Origin: Pseudomonadota bacterium | Lineage (GTDB): Bacteria; Pseudomonadota; Alphaproteobacteria; Sphingomonadales; Sphingomonadaceae | Length of the DNA: 14,616 nucleotides | Reading direction: 5' to 3' | Assembly: GCA_023445495.1 (NCBI GenBank) | Contig: JAEXLC010000331.1 | Location: 1 to 14,616, forward strand | Shown here: piece after piece, positions 1-5,162 of the stretch | Numbering within the stretch: the stretch's first letter is position 1 | Layout: each line of letters opens with the position of its first letter | Notes under the pieces: generated by a model | Told to the model about the DNA's origin: nothing | The model's input: the letters and a program-made list of their open reading frames with translations, nothing else | Database searches by the model: none | Made by a program: the position numbers and the translations under genes

Positions 1-112
1 CGGGGGCTATGGGGGGGGGGGAGGGCTGCGCCGATGCCGGGATCGGCGCGACGAACAGGGCGACGGCACACAGGGTGACGGTACACAGGGCGGCGGGCAA
101 ATTGGGACGCAT
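1..112 (-). CDS. Exported protein, N-terminal fragment (cut by window edge)
   Basis: The minus-strand ATG at 112-110 is preceded by a strong purine tract (AGAGGGGG, ending about 5 bases before the ATG). It opens a frame that stays open to the window edge (37 codons). The first 29 residues form a classical signal peptide: short polar start (MRPN), a hydrophobic core (LPAALCTVTLCAVALFVA), then P-I-P-A-S-A before Gln, a good signal peptidase I site (ASA|Q). The mature part begins QPSPPP and then runs off the window, so its function cannot be named. Oddities: the core is built from a 15-base tandem duplication (59-88, giving LCTVT-LCAVA), and an 11-base C tract (minus strand) lies at 11-21. It is divergent from the SPFH cluster, with about 130 bases between them. 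The frame, ribosome site and signal peptide are seen directly; export is inferred. Confidence 0.65.
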   Translation of the reverse strand, partial: MRPNLPAALCTVTLCAVALFVAPIPASAQPSPPPIAP

Positions 113-189
113 CGATTCCCCCTCTCGAACGACGCCACCCACTCTCCCGAAGCGCGATGAGCGCTGGATGAACCGCTTTGCGATTCCGC

Positions 190-218
190 TTGCGAGGCGC
201 TCCGACTCGATATAAATA
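190..218 (+). promoter_or_regulatory. Candidate promoter of the SPFH cluster
   Basis: This is an AT-rich island in GC-rich DNA just before the first gene. TTGCGA (190-195) can serve as a -35 element, with TATAAA (211-216, spacing 15) or TAAATA (213-218, spacing 17) as the -10. The resulting leader would be only about 20 bases, running into the ribosome site GGGAGG (234-239). Assigned by eye from sigma-70 resemblance; no start-site data. Confidence 0.35.
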
Positions 219-229
219 CGATATCATAA
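208..229 (+). promoter_or_regulatory. 11-bp direct repeat over the promoter, possible RHH operator
   Basis: CGATAT occurs at 208-213 and again at 219-224, exactly 11 bp (about one helical turn) apart. The two 11-mers CGATATAAATA and CGATATCATAA agree at 8 of 11 positions and cover the likely -10 region. Ribbon-helix-helix repressors often bind such helically phased short repeats, and the second gene of the cluster encodes one, so autoregulation is a reasonable inference. With only two repeat units, chance cannot be excluded. Confidence 0.3.
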
Positions 230-244
230 TTTCGGGAGGTAATG

Positions 245-1150
245 ATGACTGACGTTCGTAGCGCCGCGCCGGCCCTGCGCCAGAGCAGCGAGAAGGCTGC
301 GACCACCGCCAGCGGCTATGGCATGCTGCTCGTGGCGCTGCTCGCCATTGTCGCGGCGGGCGGGGCGCTCTCGCAGATCGACCGTATCGCCGACTGGATC
401 GTGATCACCACGCTGCTCGTCGCGATCCTGGTCGAGCTGTTCGTGCTGTGCGGCTTCTACCTGCTCCAGCCGAACCAGGCGGCGGTCATCACCCTGTTCG
501 GTGACTATCAGGGCACCGATCGCACCACCGGCCTGCGCTGGGCCCTGCCGTGGCTGAGCAAGAAGAAGGTCTCGGTGCGCGCCAACAACATCATTTCGGA
601 GCGCATCAAGGTCAACGACCTGCGCGGCAATCCGATCGAGATGGCGGCCCAGGTGGTGTGGCGCGTGACCGATACCGCGCAGGCGCTGTTCGACGTCGAT
701 GACTACAAGGCGTTCGTGAACGTCCAGATCGAGGCGGCGGTGCGCACCATCGGCTCGCGCTATCCCTATGACGATTTCGAGCATCAGGAAGTCACGCTGC
801 GCGGCAATCACGATCAGGTCGGCACCGAGCTGCGCGGCGAGCTGATCGAGCGCCTTCGCGTCGCCGGCATCACGGTCGACGAGTGCGGCTTCACCCATCT
901 GGCCTATGCCCAGGAGATCGCCGGCGCGATGCTCCGCCGCCAGCAGGCCCAGGCGGTGGTCGCCGCGCGCCAGACGCTGGTCGAGGGCGCGGTCGGCATG
1001 GTCGAGATGGCGCTGGCCCAGCTTTCGGCCAAGGATGTGGTGCATCTCGACGACGAGCGCCGCGCCGCCATGGTCTCGAACCTGATGGTCGTGCTGTGCG
1101 GCGAGCGTGATACCCAGCCGGTGGTCAACACGGGCTCGCTCTACCAGTAA
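245..1150 (+). CDS. SPFH/band-7 domain membrane protein
   Basis: About 301 residues. Numbering from the ATG at 242, a polar N-terminus (1-24) is followed by two hydrophobic segments (about 25-44 and 51-75) and then an SPFH domain from about 77 (Q-P-N-Q-A-A-V-I-T-L-F-G, then V-V-W-R-V-T-D-T). A helical, Gln/Ala-rich stretch (about 235-270) precedes a C-terminal V-V-N-T-G-S-L-Y-Q tail. SPFH proteins (stomatin, flotillin, HflK/C relatives) form oligomeric membrane scaffolds; the specific role here is unknown. ATG codons exist at 242 and 245. The ribosome site GGGAGG at 234-239 leaves 2 bases to the first and 5 to the second, so 245 is preferred. First gene of a cluster; 17 bases separate it from the RHH gene. 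From memory, SPFH proteins of this type are often followed by an Arc-like gene, suggesting a functional pair. Confidence 0.88.
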   Translation: MTDVRSAAPALRQSSEKAATTASGYGMLLVALLAIVAAGGALSQIDRIADWIVITTLLVAILVELFVLCGFYLLQPNQAAVITLFGDYQGTDRTTGLRWALPWLSKKKVSVRANNIISERIKVNDLRGNPIEMAAQVVWRVTDTAQALFDVDDYKAFVNVQIEAAVRTIGSRYPYDDFEHQEVTLRGNHDQVGTELRGELIERLRVAGITVDECGFTHLAYAQEIAGAMLRRQQAQAVVAARQTLVEGAVGMVEMALAQLSAKDVVHLDDERRAAMVSNLMVVLCGERDTQPVVNTGSLYQ

Positions 1151-1167
1151 GCATCAAGGCGTACCCC

Positions 1168-1383
1168 GTGTCCGAACCACCCCAGAAAAAGGCCTTTCCG
1201 CTCCGTCTCGATCCCGCGCTCTATGCGGCGATCGAGCGGTCGGCGGCGAGTGACCTGCGCAGCGTCAACGCCCAGGTCGAGTGCCTGCTGCGCGAGGCGC
1301 TGGGGAAGCGCGGGGTGAAGCTGGCCGAGCCGGTACGCGCCCGGCGCGGCCGCCCGCCCAAGGCGAAGGAGGAAGGCGAATGA
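1168..1383 (+). CDS. Arc-type ribbon-helix-helix protein with AT-hook-like tail
   Basis: 71 residues from a GTG start (1168), with AAGGC (1156-1160) as a modest ribosome site 7 bases away. Residues 8-15 (K-A-F-P-L-R-L-D) fit the DNA-contacting beta strand of a ribbon-helix-helix fold. Helix A (P-A-L-Y-A-A-I-E-R-S-A) and helix B (S-V-N-A-Q-V-E-C-L-L-R-E-A-L) follow, as in Arc/HicB-like antitoxins. The C-terminal tail is basic and holds R-R-G-R-P-P-K (about 59-65), close to the AT-hook core (RGRP), which would add a minor-groove contact. No toxin-like neighbour is evident; its partner is more likely the SPFH protein or the cluster's own promoter. Its stop overlaps the next start as ATGA (1380-1383). 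Fold assignment is firm by pattern; the DNA target is inferred. Confidence 0.82.
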   Translation: MSEPPQKKAFPLRLDPALYAAIERSAASDLRSVNAQVECLLREALGKRGVKLAEPVRARRGRPPKAKEEGE

Positions 1384-1646
1384 GTGTCCGTCCGCAGCGC
1401 GCCGATGCGTGGTTCGTCCGGATCCGCCGGGGTGCCAAATATAATATCACGCCGTGCACGCGGCAGGGCTGGGCGCTCACCATCGCCTATGTGCTGTTCA
1501 GCCTGGCGCTGACCCCGCTGCTCCTGCCACCCGCGCCGGTGCGCGCGGCTGCCTGGGTGATCCTGTTCTTCGCCGCGACGGCGCTGTACCTGGTCGTCGC
1601 CTGGCGCACGTCCTCGCCTGCCGTGGATGACGGCAAGGCCGGCTGA
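1380..1646 (+). CDS. Small two-helix membrane protein (paralogue A)
   Basis: 88 residues from the ATG at 1380, which overlaps the RHH stop (ATGA), so translational coupling is likely. A basic N-terminus (R-Q-R-A-D-A-W-F-V-R-I-R-R-G) leads to P-C-T-R-Q-G-W-A-L-T (25-34). A first membrane helix (about 32-50) and a second (about 55-73) follow, then a polar tail ending W-R-T-S-S-P-A-V-D-D-G-K-A-G. The W-F...R-x-G...P-x-T-x-Q-G-W-A-x-T signature, the two-helix layout and the length match the protein encoded at 1757-2029, so the two are paralogues. Family and function are not recognised. By the positive-inside rule, both termini would be cytoplasmic. Longer in-frame upstream extensions exist, but they overlap the RHH gene and have no ribosome site. 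Confidence 0.75.
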   Translation: MSVRPQRADAWFVRIRRGAKYNITPCTRQGWALTIAYVLFSLALTPLLLPPAPVRAAAWVILFFAATALYLVVAWRTSSPAVDDGKAG

Positions 1647-1658
1647 AGGGATTTCGCG

Positions 1659-1760
1659 ATGTTGCTTGCCACGCATATCCGCCGCGCGCATCTGCCCTAT
1701 GTGCTCGGCATCGCCGGGCTCTCGCTGGTCGCCGGCATCGCCCTGGCGCTGTTCCAATGA
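1659..1760 (+). CDS. 33-residue single-helix membrane microprotein
   Basis: ATG at 1659, stop TGA at 1758-1760. A clear ribosome site, GAAGGG (1645-1650), sits 8 bases upstream and overlaps the preceding stop. The peptide has a short basic N-terminus (MLLATHIRRAH) and one hydrophobic helix (about 13-32, L-P-Y-V-L-G-I-A-G-L-S-L-V-A-G-I-A-L-A-L), ending F-Q. Its stop overlaps the next start as ATGA (1757-1760). The frame fills the otherwise empty 110-base gap between the two paralogous membrane proteins. Tight coupling on the downstream side plus a good ribosome site argue that it is real. Such microproteins commonly bind a larger membrane partner; the candidates here are the flanking paralogues or the SPFH protein. 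The function is unknown. Confidence 0.6.
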   Translation: MLLATHIRRAHLPYVLGIAGLSLVAGIALALFQ

Positions 1761-2029
1761 TGGGCGCCCGCTTCAAGGAACGCCACTCGGTCCGCCCCGG
1801 CTATTGGTTCCGCCCCAAGCGCTTCGGCCTGGGTGCGGTGCCCGTCACCTGGCAGGGCTGGGCAGCGACCTTCGCCTTCGTCGCGGTCCTCGGCGTGATC
1901 GTCAATTTCGCGAACCATCGCGACCGGCTGTGGCTGCTGCTGCTCCTGCCGGTGGTCGGGGCCTATCTATGGCTGATCGCAAGCAAGACCGACGGGGAAT
2001 GGGGCTTCCGCTGGGGCGGCGAGCAATGA
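1757..2029 (+). CDS. Small two-helix membrane protein (paralogue B)
   Basis: 90 residues. The ATG at 1757 overlaps the microprotein stop (ATGA); a second Met follows directly. The basic N-terminus M-M-G-A-R-F-K-E-R-H-S-V-R-P-G-Y-W-F-R-P-K-R-F-G (1-24) is followed by P-V-T-W-Q-G-W-A-A-T (29-38), a first helix (about 35-50) and a second (about 58-75), ending S-K-T-D-G-E-W-G-F-R-W-G-G. It shares the W-F / P-x-T-x-Q-G-W-A-x-T signature and topology with the protein at 1380-1646. The C-terminal Gly/Trp-rich tail is absent from paralogue A. Proteins with the W-F-R-P-K-R-x-G start are, from memory, uncharacterised and widespread in sphingomonads. The stop overlaps the hydrolase start (ATGA, 2026-2029). 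Confidence 0.78.
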   Translation: MMGARFKERHSVRPGYWFRPKRFGLGAVPVTWQGWAATFAFVAVLGVIVNFANHRDRLWLLLLLPVVGAYLWLIASKTDGEWGFRWGGEQ

Positions 2030-2988
2030 TCCGCCGCGGCCTGGCGCTCGCCGCCTTTGCCCTTGCCGTACCTGCGTTCGCGCAGGAAGCCCCCGCCGGG
2101 GTGGAGATCACCGCGCCGGGGCCGCAGGGAAACCTTGCCGGCACGCTGGTCGATCCCGATCCCAGGGCGCCGCTGGTGCTGATCGTCCCCGGCTCGGGCC
2201 CTACCGACCGCGACGGCAACAACCGCTACGGCGTCGCCGGCGGCCCCTATCGCCAGCTTGCCGAGGCACTGGCGAAGCGCGGCGTCGCCACGCTGCGCGT
2301 CGACAAGCGCGGCATGTTCGGCAGCAAGGCGGCGGTTGCCGACGGCAATCATGTGACGATCGCCGATTATGCTGCCGATGTCCGCGCCTGGATCGATGTG
2401 GCGCGCAAGCGCACCGGCCGCTCCTGCATCTGGCTGGGCGGGCATAGCGAAGGCGGACTGGTCGTGCTGGCCGCCGCGCAACAATCAGAAGGCGTTTGCG
2501 GCGCGGTGCTGATTGCTGCCGCCGGACGCCCGCTCGCCGATATCATGCGCGCGCAGTTCCGCGCCAACCCGGCCAATGCGCCCTTGCTCGAGCCGCTGCT
2601 GTCGCTGGTCGACACACTGGAACGCGGCAAGCATGCCGATACCGCGTCGATGCCGCCGCCTCTTCCCGCGCTATTCCCGGATGCGGTGCAGGACTTCCTG
2701 ATCGATCAGTTCCGCTACGATCCGGCGAAGCTTGCGGCGTCGCTCAAGGTGCCGCTGCTCGTCACCCAGGGCGACCGCGATATCCAGATCGGCGTGCCGG
2801 ATGCCCAGGCACTCGCCGGCGCCAGGCCGGGAGCGACGCTGGCGATCGTGCCGGGGATGACGCATGTCCTGCGCATCGCCGCGAGCGAGGACCGGGCGGC
2901 GAGCATCGCCACCTATGGCGATGCGTCGCTGCCGGTGGCCCCGGCGCTGGTCGACGCCATCGCCGGGTTCGTCACCGGGAAGCGTTAG
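2026..2988 (+). CDS. Exported alpha/beta hydrolase
   Basis: 320 residues from the ATG at 2026, which overlaps the previous stop. The frame is open further upstream to 1627, but that part is out of phase with the real small genes and lacks a signal peptide at its start. Residues 1-19 form a signal peptide (MIRRGLALAAFALAVPAFA, cleavage near AFA|QEA). The mature enzyme shows an oxyanion-region motif L-I-V-P-G-S-G-P-T-D-R-D-G-N (52-65). The nucleophile elbow is G-H-S-E-G-G with Ser141, the probable acid Asp252 lies in Q-G-D-R-D-I-Q-I, and the probable His280 in P-G-M-T-H-V-L. This fits the serine esterase/acyl-hydrolase type of alpha/beta hydrolase found in the periplasm; the substrate is unknown. 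It is last in the SPFH cluster, and its TAG overlaps the stop of the convergent nuclease gene. Confidence 0.87.
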   Translation: MIRRGLALAAFALAVPAFAQEAPAGVEITAPGPQGNLAGTLVDPDPRAPLVLIVPGSGPTDRDGNNRYGVAGGPYRQLAEALAKRGVATLRVDKRGMFGSKAAVADGNHVTIADYAADVRAWIDVARKRTGRSCIWLGGHSEGGLVVLAAAQQSEGVCGAVLIAAAGRPLADIMRAQFRANPANAPLLEPLLSLVDTLERGKHADTASMPPPLPALFPDAVQDFLIDQFRYDPAKLAASLKVPLLVTQGDRDIQIGVPDAQALAGARPGATLAIVPGMTHVLRIAASEDRAASIATYGDASLPVAPALVDAIAGFVTGKR

Positions 2989-3821
2989 CCCAGCGCCTCG
3001 TCGAGCAGGCGGGCGAGGCGCAGGCCGCCCTTGATGACCTGCGCGCGCGCCTCGGGCACCCACTTCTCGATCATCGGCTCGGTGATCGCGACGCGGCCGG
3101 TGATCGGCTTGCAGGTGTCGCCGCCATTGAGGTCGGCATAGACGGTCTTGGCCAGCTCCCAGCTGTCCTTGCCCCACTCCTGCACGGTGCCGCTGCTGTA
3201 CCTGGCGCGGTCGGCGCGGCTGTAGCTGCGCACGATGTTCGGGCCCGAAGTGATCGCGCGTTCGGCGAGCAGCCCGTCCCACACCGAGTGCAGGTTCAGC
3301 CGGTCGGTGGTGTAGATGCCGTAGCTCACCTGCGCTTTGTTGCCGCCGGCGTCATGGTCATGCTCGGCGCCGTGCAGCGGCTGGCCGATATCGCCGACGA
3401 AATGGACGAGGAACAGCAGTGCCTTCACCCGCTCGACCTGCGGCGCCTTGCGGTCCTTGAGGAGCTTCACGTCGCGCTCGATCTGGGCGGAGACGCAATT
3501 GCCGTCCTTGCACTCGGCGGTCACGTCGAACGGCTTGCAGACATCGGCGTCCTGGTAATGCCAGACCGAGGCGTAGCGCCAGTCGGCGCCCAGCTTCTTG
3601 ATGCAATCGGCCCAGACCGAGGCTTCCTCGATATTGGTCGCCGGGCAGCCTTCGGTCTTGAGCAGGTCGGTGTGGCGGAGCAGCTGGGCAATCTTGTTGC
3701 GGGTGGCCGGGGTGACGTTGCGCCAGGCGATCGCGGCGACGGTCTGGTGGCCATATTCCCAATAGGCATTGGCGGGCGAAGCGAAGCCGATCAGGGCCGC
3801 GAGGATCACGAGAAAGCGCAT
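2985..3821 (-). CDS. Exported S1/P1-type nuclease (zinc-dependent)
   Basis: 278 residues. The signal peptide MRFLVILAALIGFASPANA ends at ANA|Y. The family cleaves single-stranded nucleic acid at 5'-phosphodiesters using three zinc ions. The likely ligands are all present: His25 (G-H), Asp72 (W-A-D), His88 (V-W-H), His140-x3-Asp144-x5-His150 (L-V-H-F-V-G-D-I-G-Q-P-L-H), and His178-x3-Asp182 (N-L-H-S-V-W-D). The last two groups reproduce the P1 spacing exactly. Aligned without gaps to P1, the mature first residue is Tyr20 rather than Trp1, with Trp21 next. Cys residues at 59, 73, 95, 104 and 109 could form disulfides. A GGAG ribosome site lies 7 bases before the ATG. The ATG overlaps the acyltransferase stop (TGATG), so the two are co-transcribed. 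Confidence 0.93.
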   Translation of the reverse strand: MRFLVILAALIGFASPANAYWEYGHQTVAAIAWRNVTPATRNKIAQLLRHTDLLKTEGCPATNIEEASVWADCIKKLGADWRYASVWHYQDADVCKPFDVTAECKDGNCVSAQIERDVKLLKDRKAPQVERVKALLFLVHFVGDIGQPLHGAEHDHDAGGNKAQVSYGIYTTDRLNLHSVWDGLLAERAITSGPNIVRSYSRADRARYSSGTVQEWGKDSWELAKTVYADLNGGDTCKPITGRVAITEPMIEKWVPEARAQVIKGGLRLARLLDEALG

Positions 3822-5032
3822 CAGACTACTCCAGAAGCAGGCGCGGTCTCCCTAGCAGAGCTTTCGGGCTTCGCCAGCCGGTTGAGTCCGATCAGCGGCC
3901 GCAGCCAGCCGATCCGCCGGCCGACCAGATAGGTCGCGGCGCACACGCTCGCCGTGCCGCCGAGCAGCAGCGCGAAATCCGCCGGAGCACTGAGGTGCAG
4001 CGGCAGCGAATACCAGGCGATCAGCACGATCGCCGGGTGGTGGACGATGTAGAAGGGGAACACCGCCTCGGCGAGCGGCTTGCGCAGGGGATGATCGCGG
4101 TTCCAGCGCGTCTCGGCGATGTGGAACAGCGCGAGGATCATCCCCCAGGCCATCGCGGTGCGCGCGGCGCGGTCGAGCGCCATCACTTCGTGCGGCGGCA
4201 CGCTGGTGCCCGGCCAGGTCAGCTCGACCGAGACGACCACCGCGCCGGCAAGCGCCGCCATCACCGCGCCAAGCTTCCAGCTGCGGGCGATCGCCGGCCA
4301 CAGCCCGGACGACCCCGCCAGCGCGAAGCCGAACAGGAAGATCGGCACATATTGCGCATGCCCGCCCCAGTCGCGCAGCAGCCCCTGGCGTTCGGGCGCG
4401 ACGAACAGCAGCGCCAGCCGCGCCGCCGCCAGCGCCGCCACCGGCACCCAGAGCAGGCGGCGGCCCTGGCTCAGCCAATCCGCCGCCGCCCCGATCGCGC
4501 GCAGCGTTCGGCCGTTGTCCCGCGCCAGCACCAGCGCGAGCAGCAGCGTGTAGGCGGCGAGATAGGCGACGAACCAGAGATGCTCCCAGCTCGGGAATTC
4601 GCGGCCCCAGAAGATGCCGCCGCGCCAATAGTCGAGCGCCCAGAAATGGAGGTACCCGTGCGGATAGCCATTCTCCATCACCCGCACCCACATCTCGAGC
4701 GGCACCAGCACCGCCATGCCGAAGCCAAGCGGGATGAGCAGCCGGAGCGCGCGGGAGCGGGCGAAGTCGCCGGGTGCCCGGTCGTAGAGCTTGCGCGAGG
4801 CATAGCCGGAGACGGCGAACAGCAGCGGCAGGCGCCAGGGAGTGAGCAGCGCCATCGGCGGGATCAGCCATTGAAAGGCATAGCCGGTCTTGATCACCCA
4901 GTCCCAGGGCGAGAAGGCCATGGCGATGTGATAGAGGATCAGCAGCCCGAACGCAGCGATCCGCAGCCAGTCCATGCCGTAATGGCGCTGGCTCGCTCGC
5001 GGTGCGGCTACAGGAACAGGATCGTGCCGCAT
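3821..5032 (-). CDS. Acyltransferase family 3 membrane protein
   Basis: 403 residues, roughly ten hydrophobic segments, matching the acyltransferase-3 family (O-acetylation or O-acylation of surface glycans and other extracytoplasmic acceptors). The family's R-x10-H motif is exact: Arg24 and His35 in D-W-L-R-I-A-A-F-G-L-L-I-L-Y-H. W-R-L-P-L-L-F-A-V-S-G-Y-A-S-R-K (about 87-102) is the second typical block. The C-terminal tail is short and polar. There is no extra SGNH domain, so it would act as a stand-alone membrane acyltransferase; the substrate cannot be read from sequence. The ATG at 5032 has GAGG 4 bases upstream. It is coupled to the nuclease downstream by TGATG, and divergent from ispG. 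Confidence 0.87.
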   Translation of the reverse strand: MRHDPVPVAAPRASQRHYGMDWLRIAAFGLLILYHIAMAFSPWDWVIKTGYAFQWLIPPMALLTPWRLPLLFAVSGYASRKLYDRAPGDFARSRALRLLIPLGFGMAVLVPLEMWVRVMENGYPHGYLHFWALDYWRGGIFWGREFPSWEHLWFVAYLAAYTLLLALVLARDNGRTLRAIGAAADWLSQGRRLLWVPVAALAAARLALLFVAPERQGLLRDWGGHAQYVPIFLFGFALAGSSGLWPAIARSWKLGAVMAALAGAVVVSVELTWPGTSVPPHEVMALDRAARTAMAWGMILALFHIAETRWNRDHPLRKPLAEAVFPFYIVHHPAIVLIAWYSLPLHLSAPADFALLLGGTASVCAATYLVGRRIGWLRPLIGLNRLAKPESSARETAPASGVV

Positions 5033-5136
5033 CGGGCCTCGGGCTAATCGAACAGCCTGTGAGCTTAACCCGGGTTGCTTAGCATCGCGTAAAGCGCCGG
5101 CCCCGCATCTGCACGGAAACTCGATATTCTGGCGTC

Positions 5137-5152
5137 TGGCCCCCCGGGGCCA
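5137..5152 (+). promoter_or_regulatory. GC-rich inverted repeat before ispG
   Basis: TGGCCCC (5137-5143) and GGGGCCA (5146-5152) form perfect 7-base arms separated by CC, ending 10 bases before the first ispG ATG. No Shine-Dalgarno sequence is visible there, so the repeat is placed where it could bind a regulator or fold over the ribosome entry site. With a 2-base spacer only part of the arms could pair as RNA. GC-rich palindromes arise easily in such DNA, so confidence is low. Confidence 0.25.
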
Positions 5153-5162
5153 AAGCGCCTAT

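Noticed and set aside
9..215. 68-codon plus-strand frame at the left edge
   Set aside because: It is antisense to the signal-peptide gene with its strong ribosome site, is low-complexity, and has no ribosome site of its own.
1168..1383. Toxin-antitoxin pair with the RHH protein as antitoxin
   Set aside because: No neighbour resembles a toxin (HicA, RelE, PIN, Fic); the adjacent genes are a 301-residue SPFH protein and small membrane proteins.
1627..2025. Long N-terminal extension of the hydrolase
   Set aside because: It overlaps the microprotein and paralogue B in another frame, while the ATG at 2026 begins a proper signal peptide with an ATGA overlap.
2496..3932. 478-codon plus-strand frame over the hydrolase end and nuclease
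   Set aside because: The first part is out of frame with the hydrolase and the rest antisense to the nuclease; no motif or ribosome site.
3995..5047. 350-codon frame antisense to the acyltransferase
   Set aside because: The opposite strand has the exact R-x10-H motif and membrane helices; this frame is hydrophilic shadow.
5067..5076. AACCCGGGTT palindrome between the acyltransferase and ispG
   Set aside because: Only 10 bp, with no second copy nearby and no recognised regulator motif; expected by chance in GC-rich DNA.
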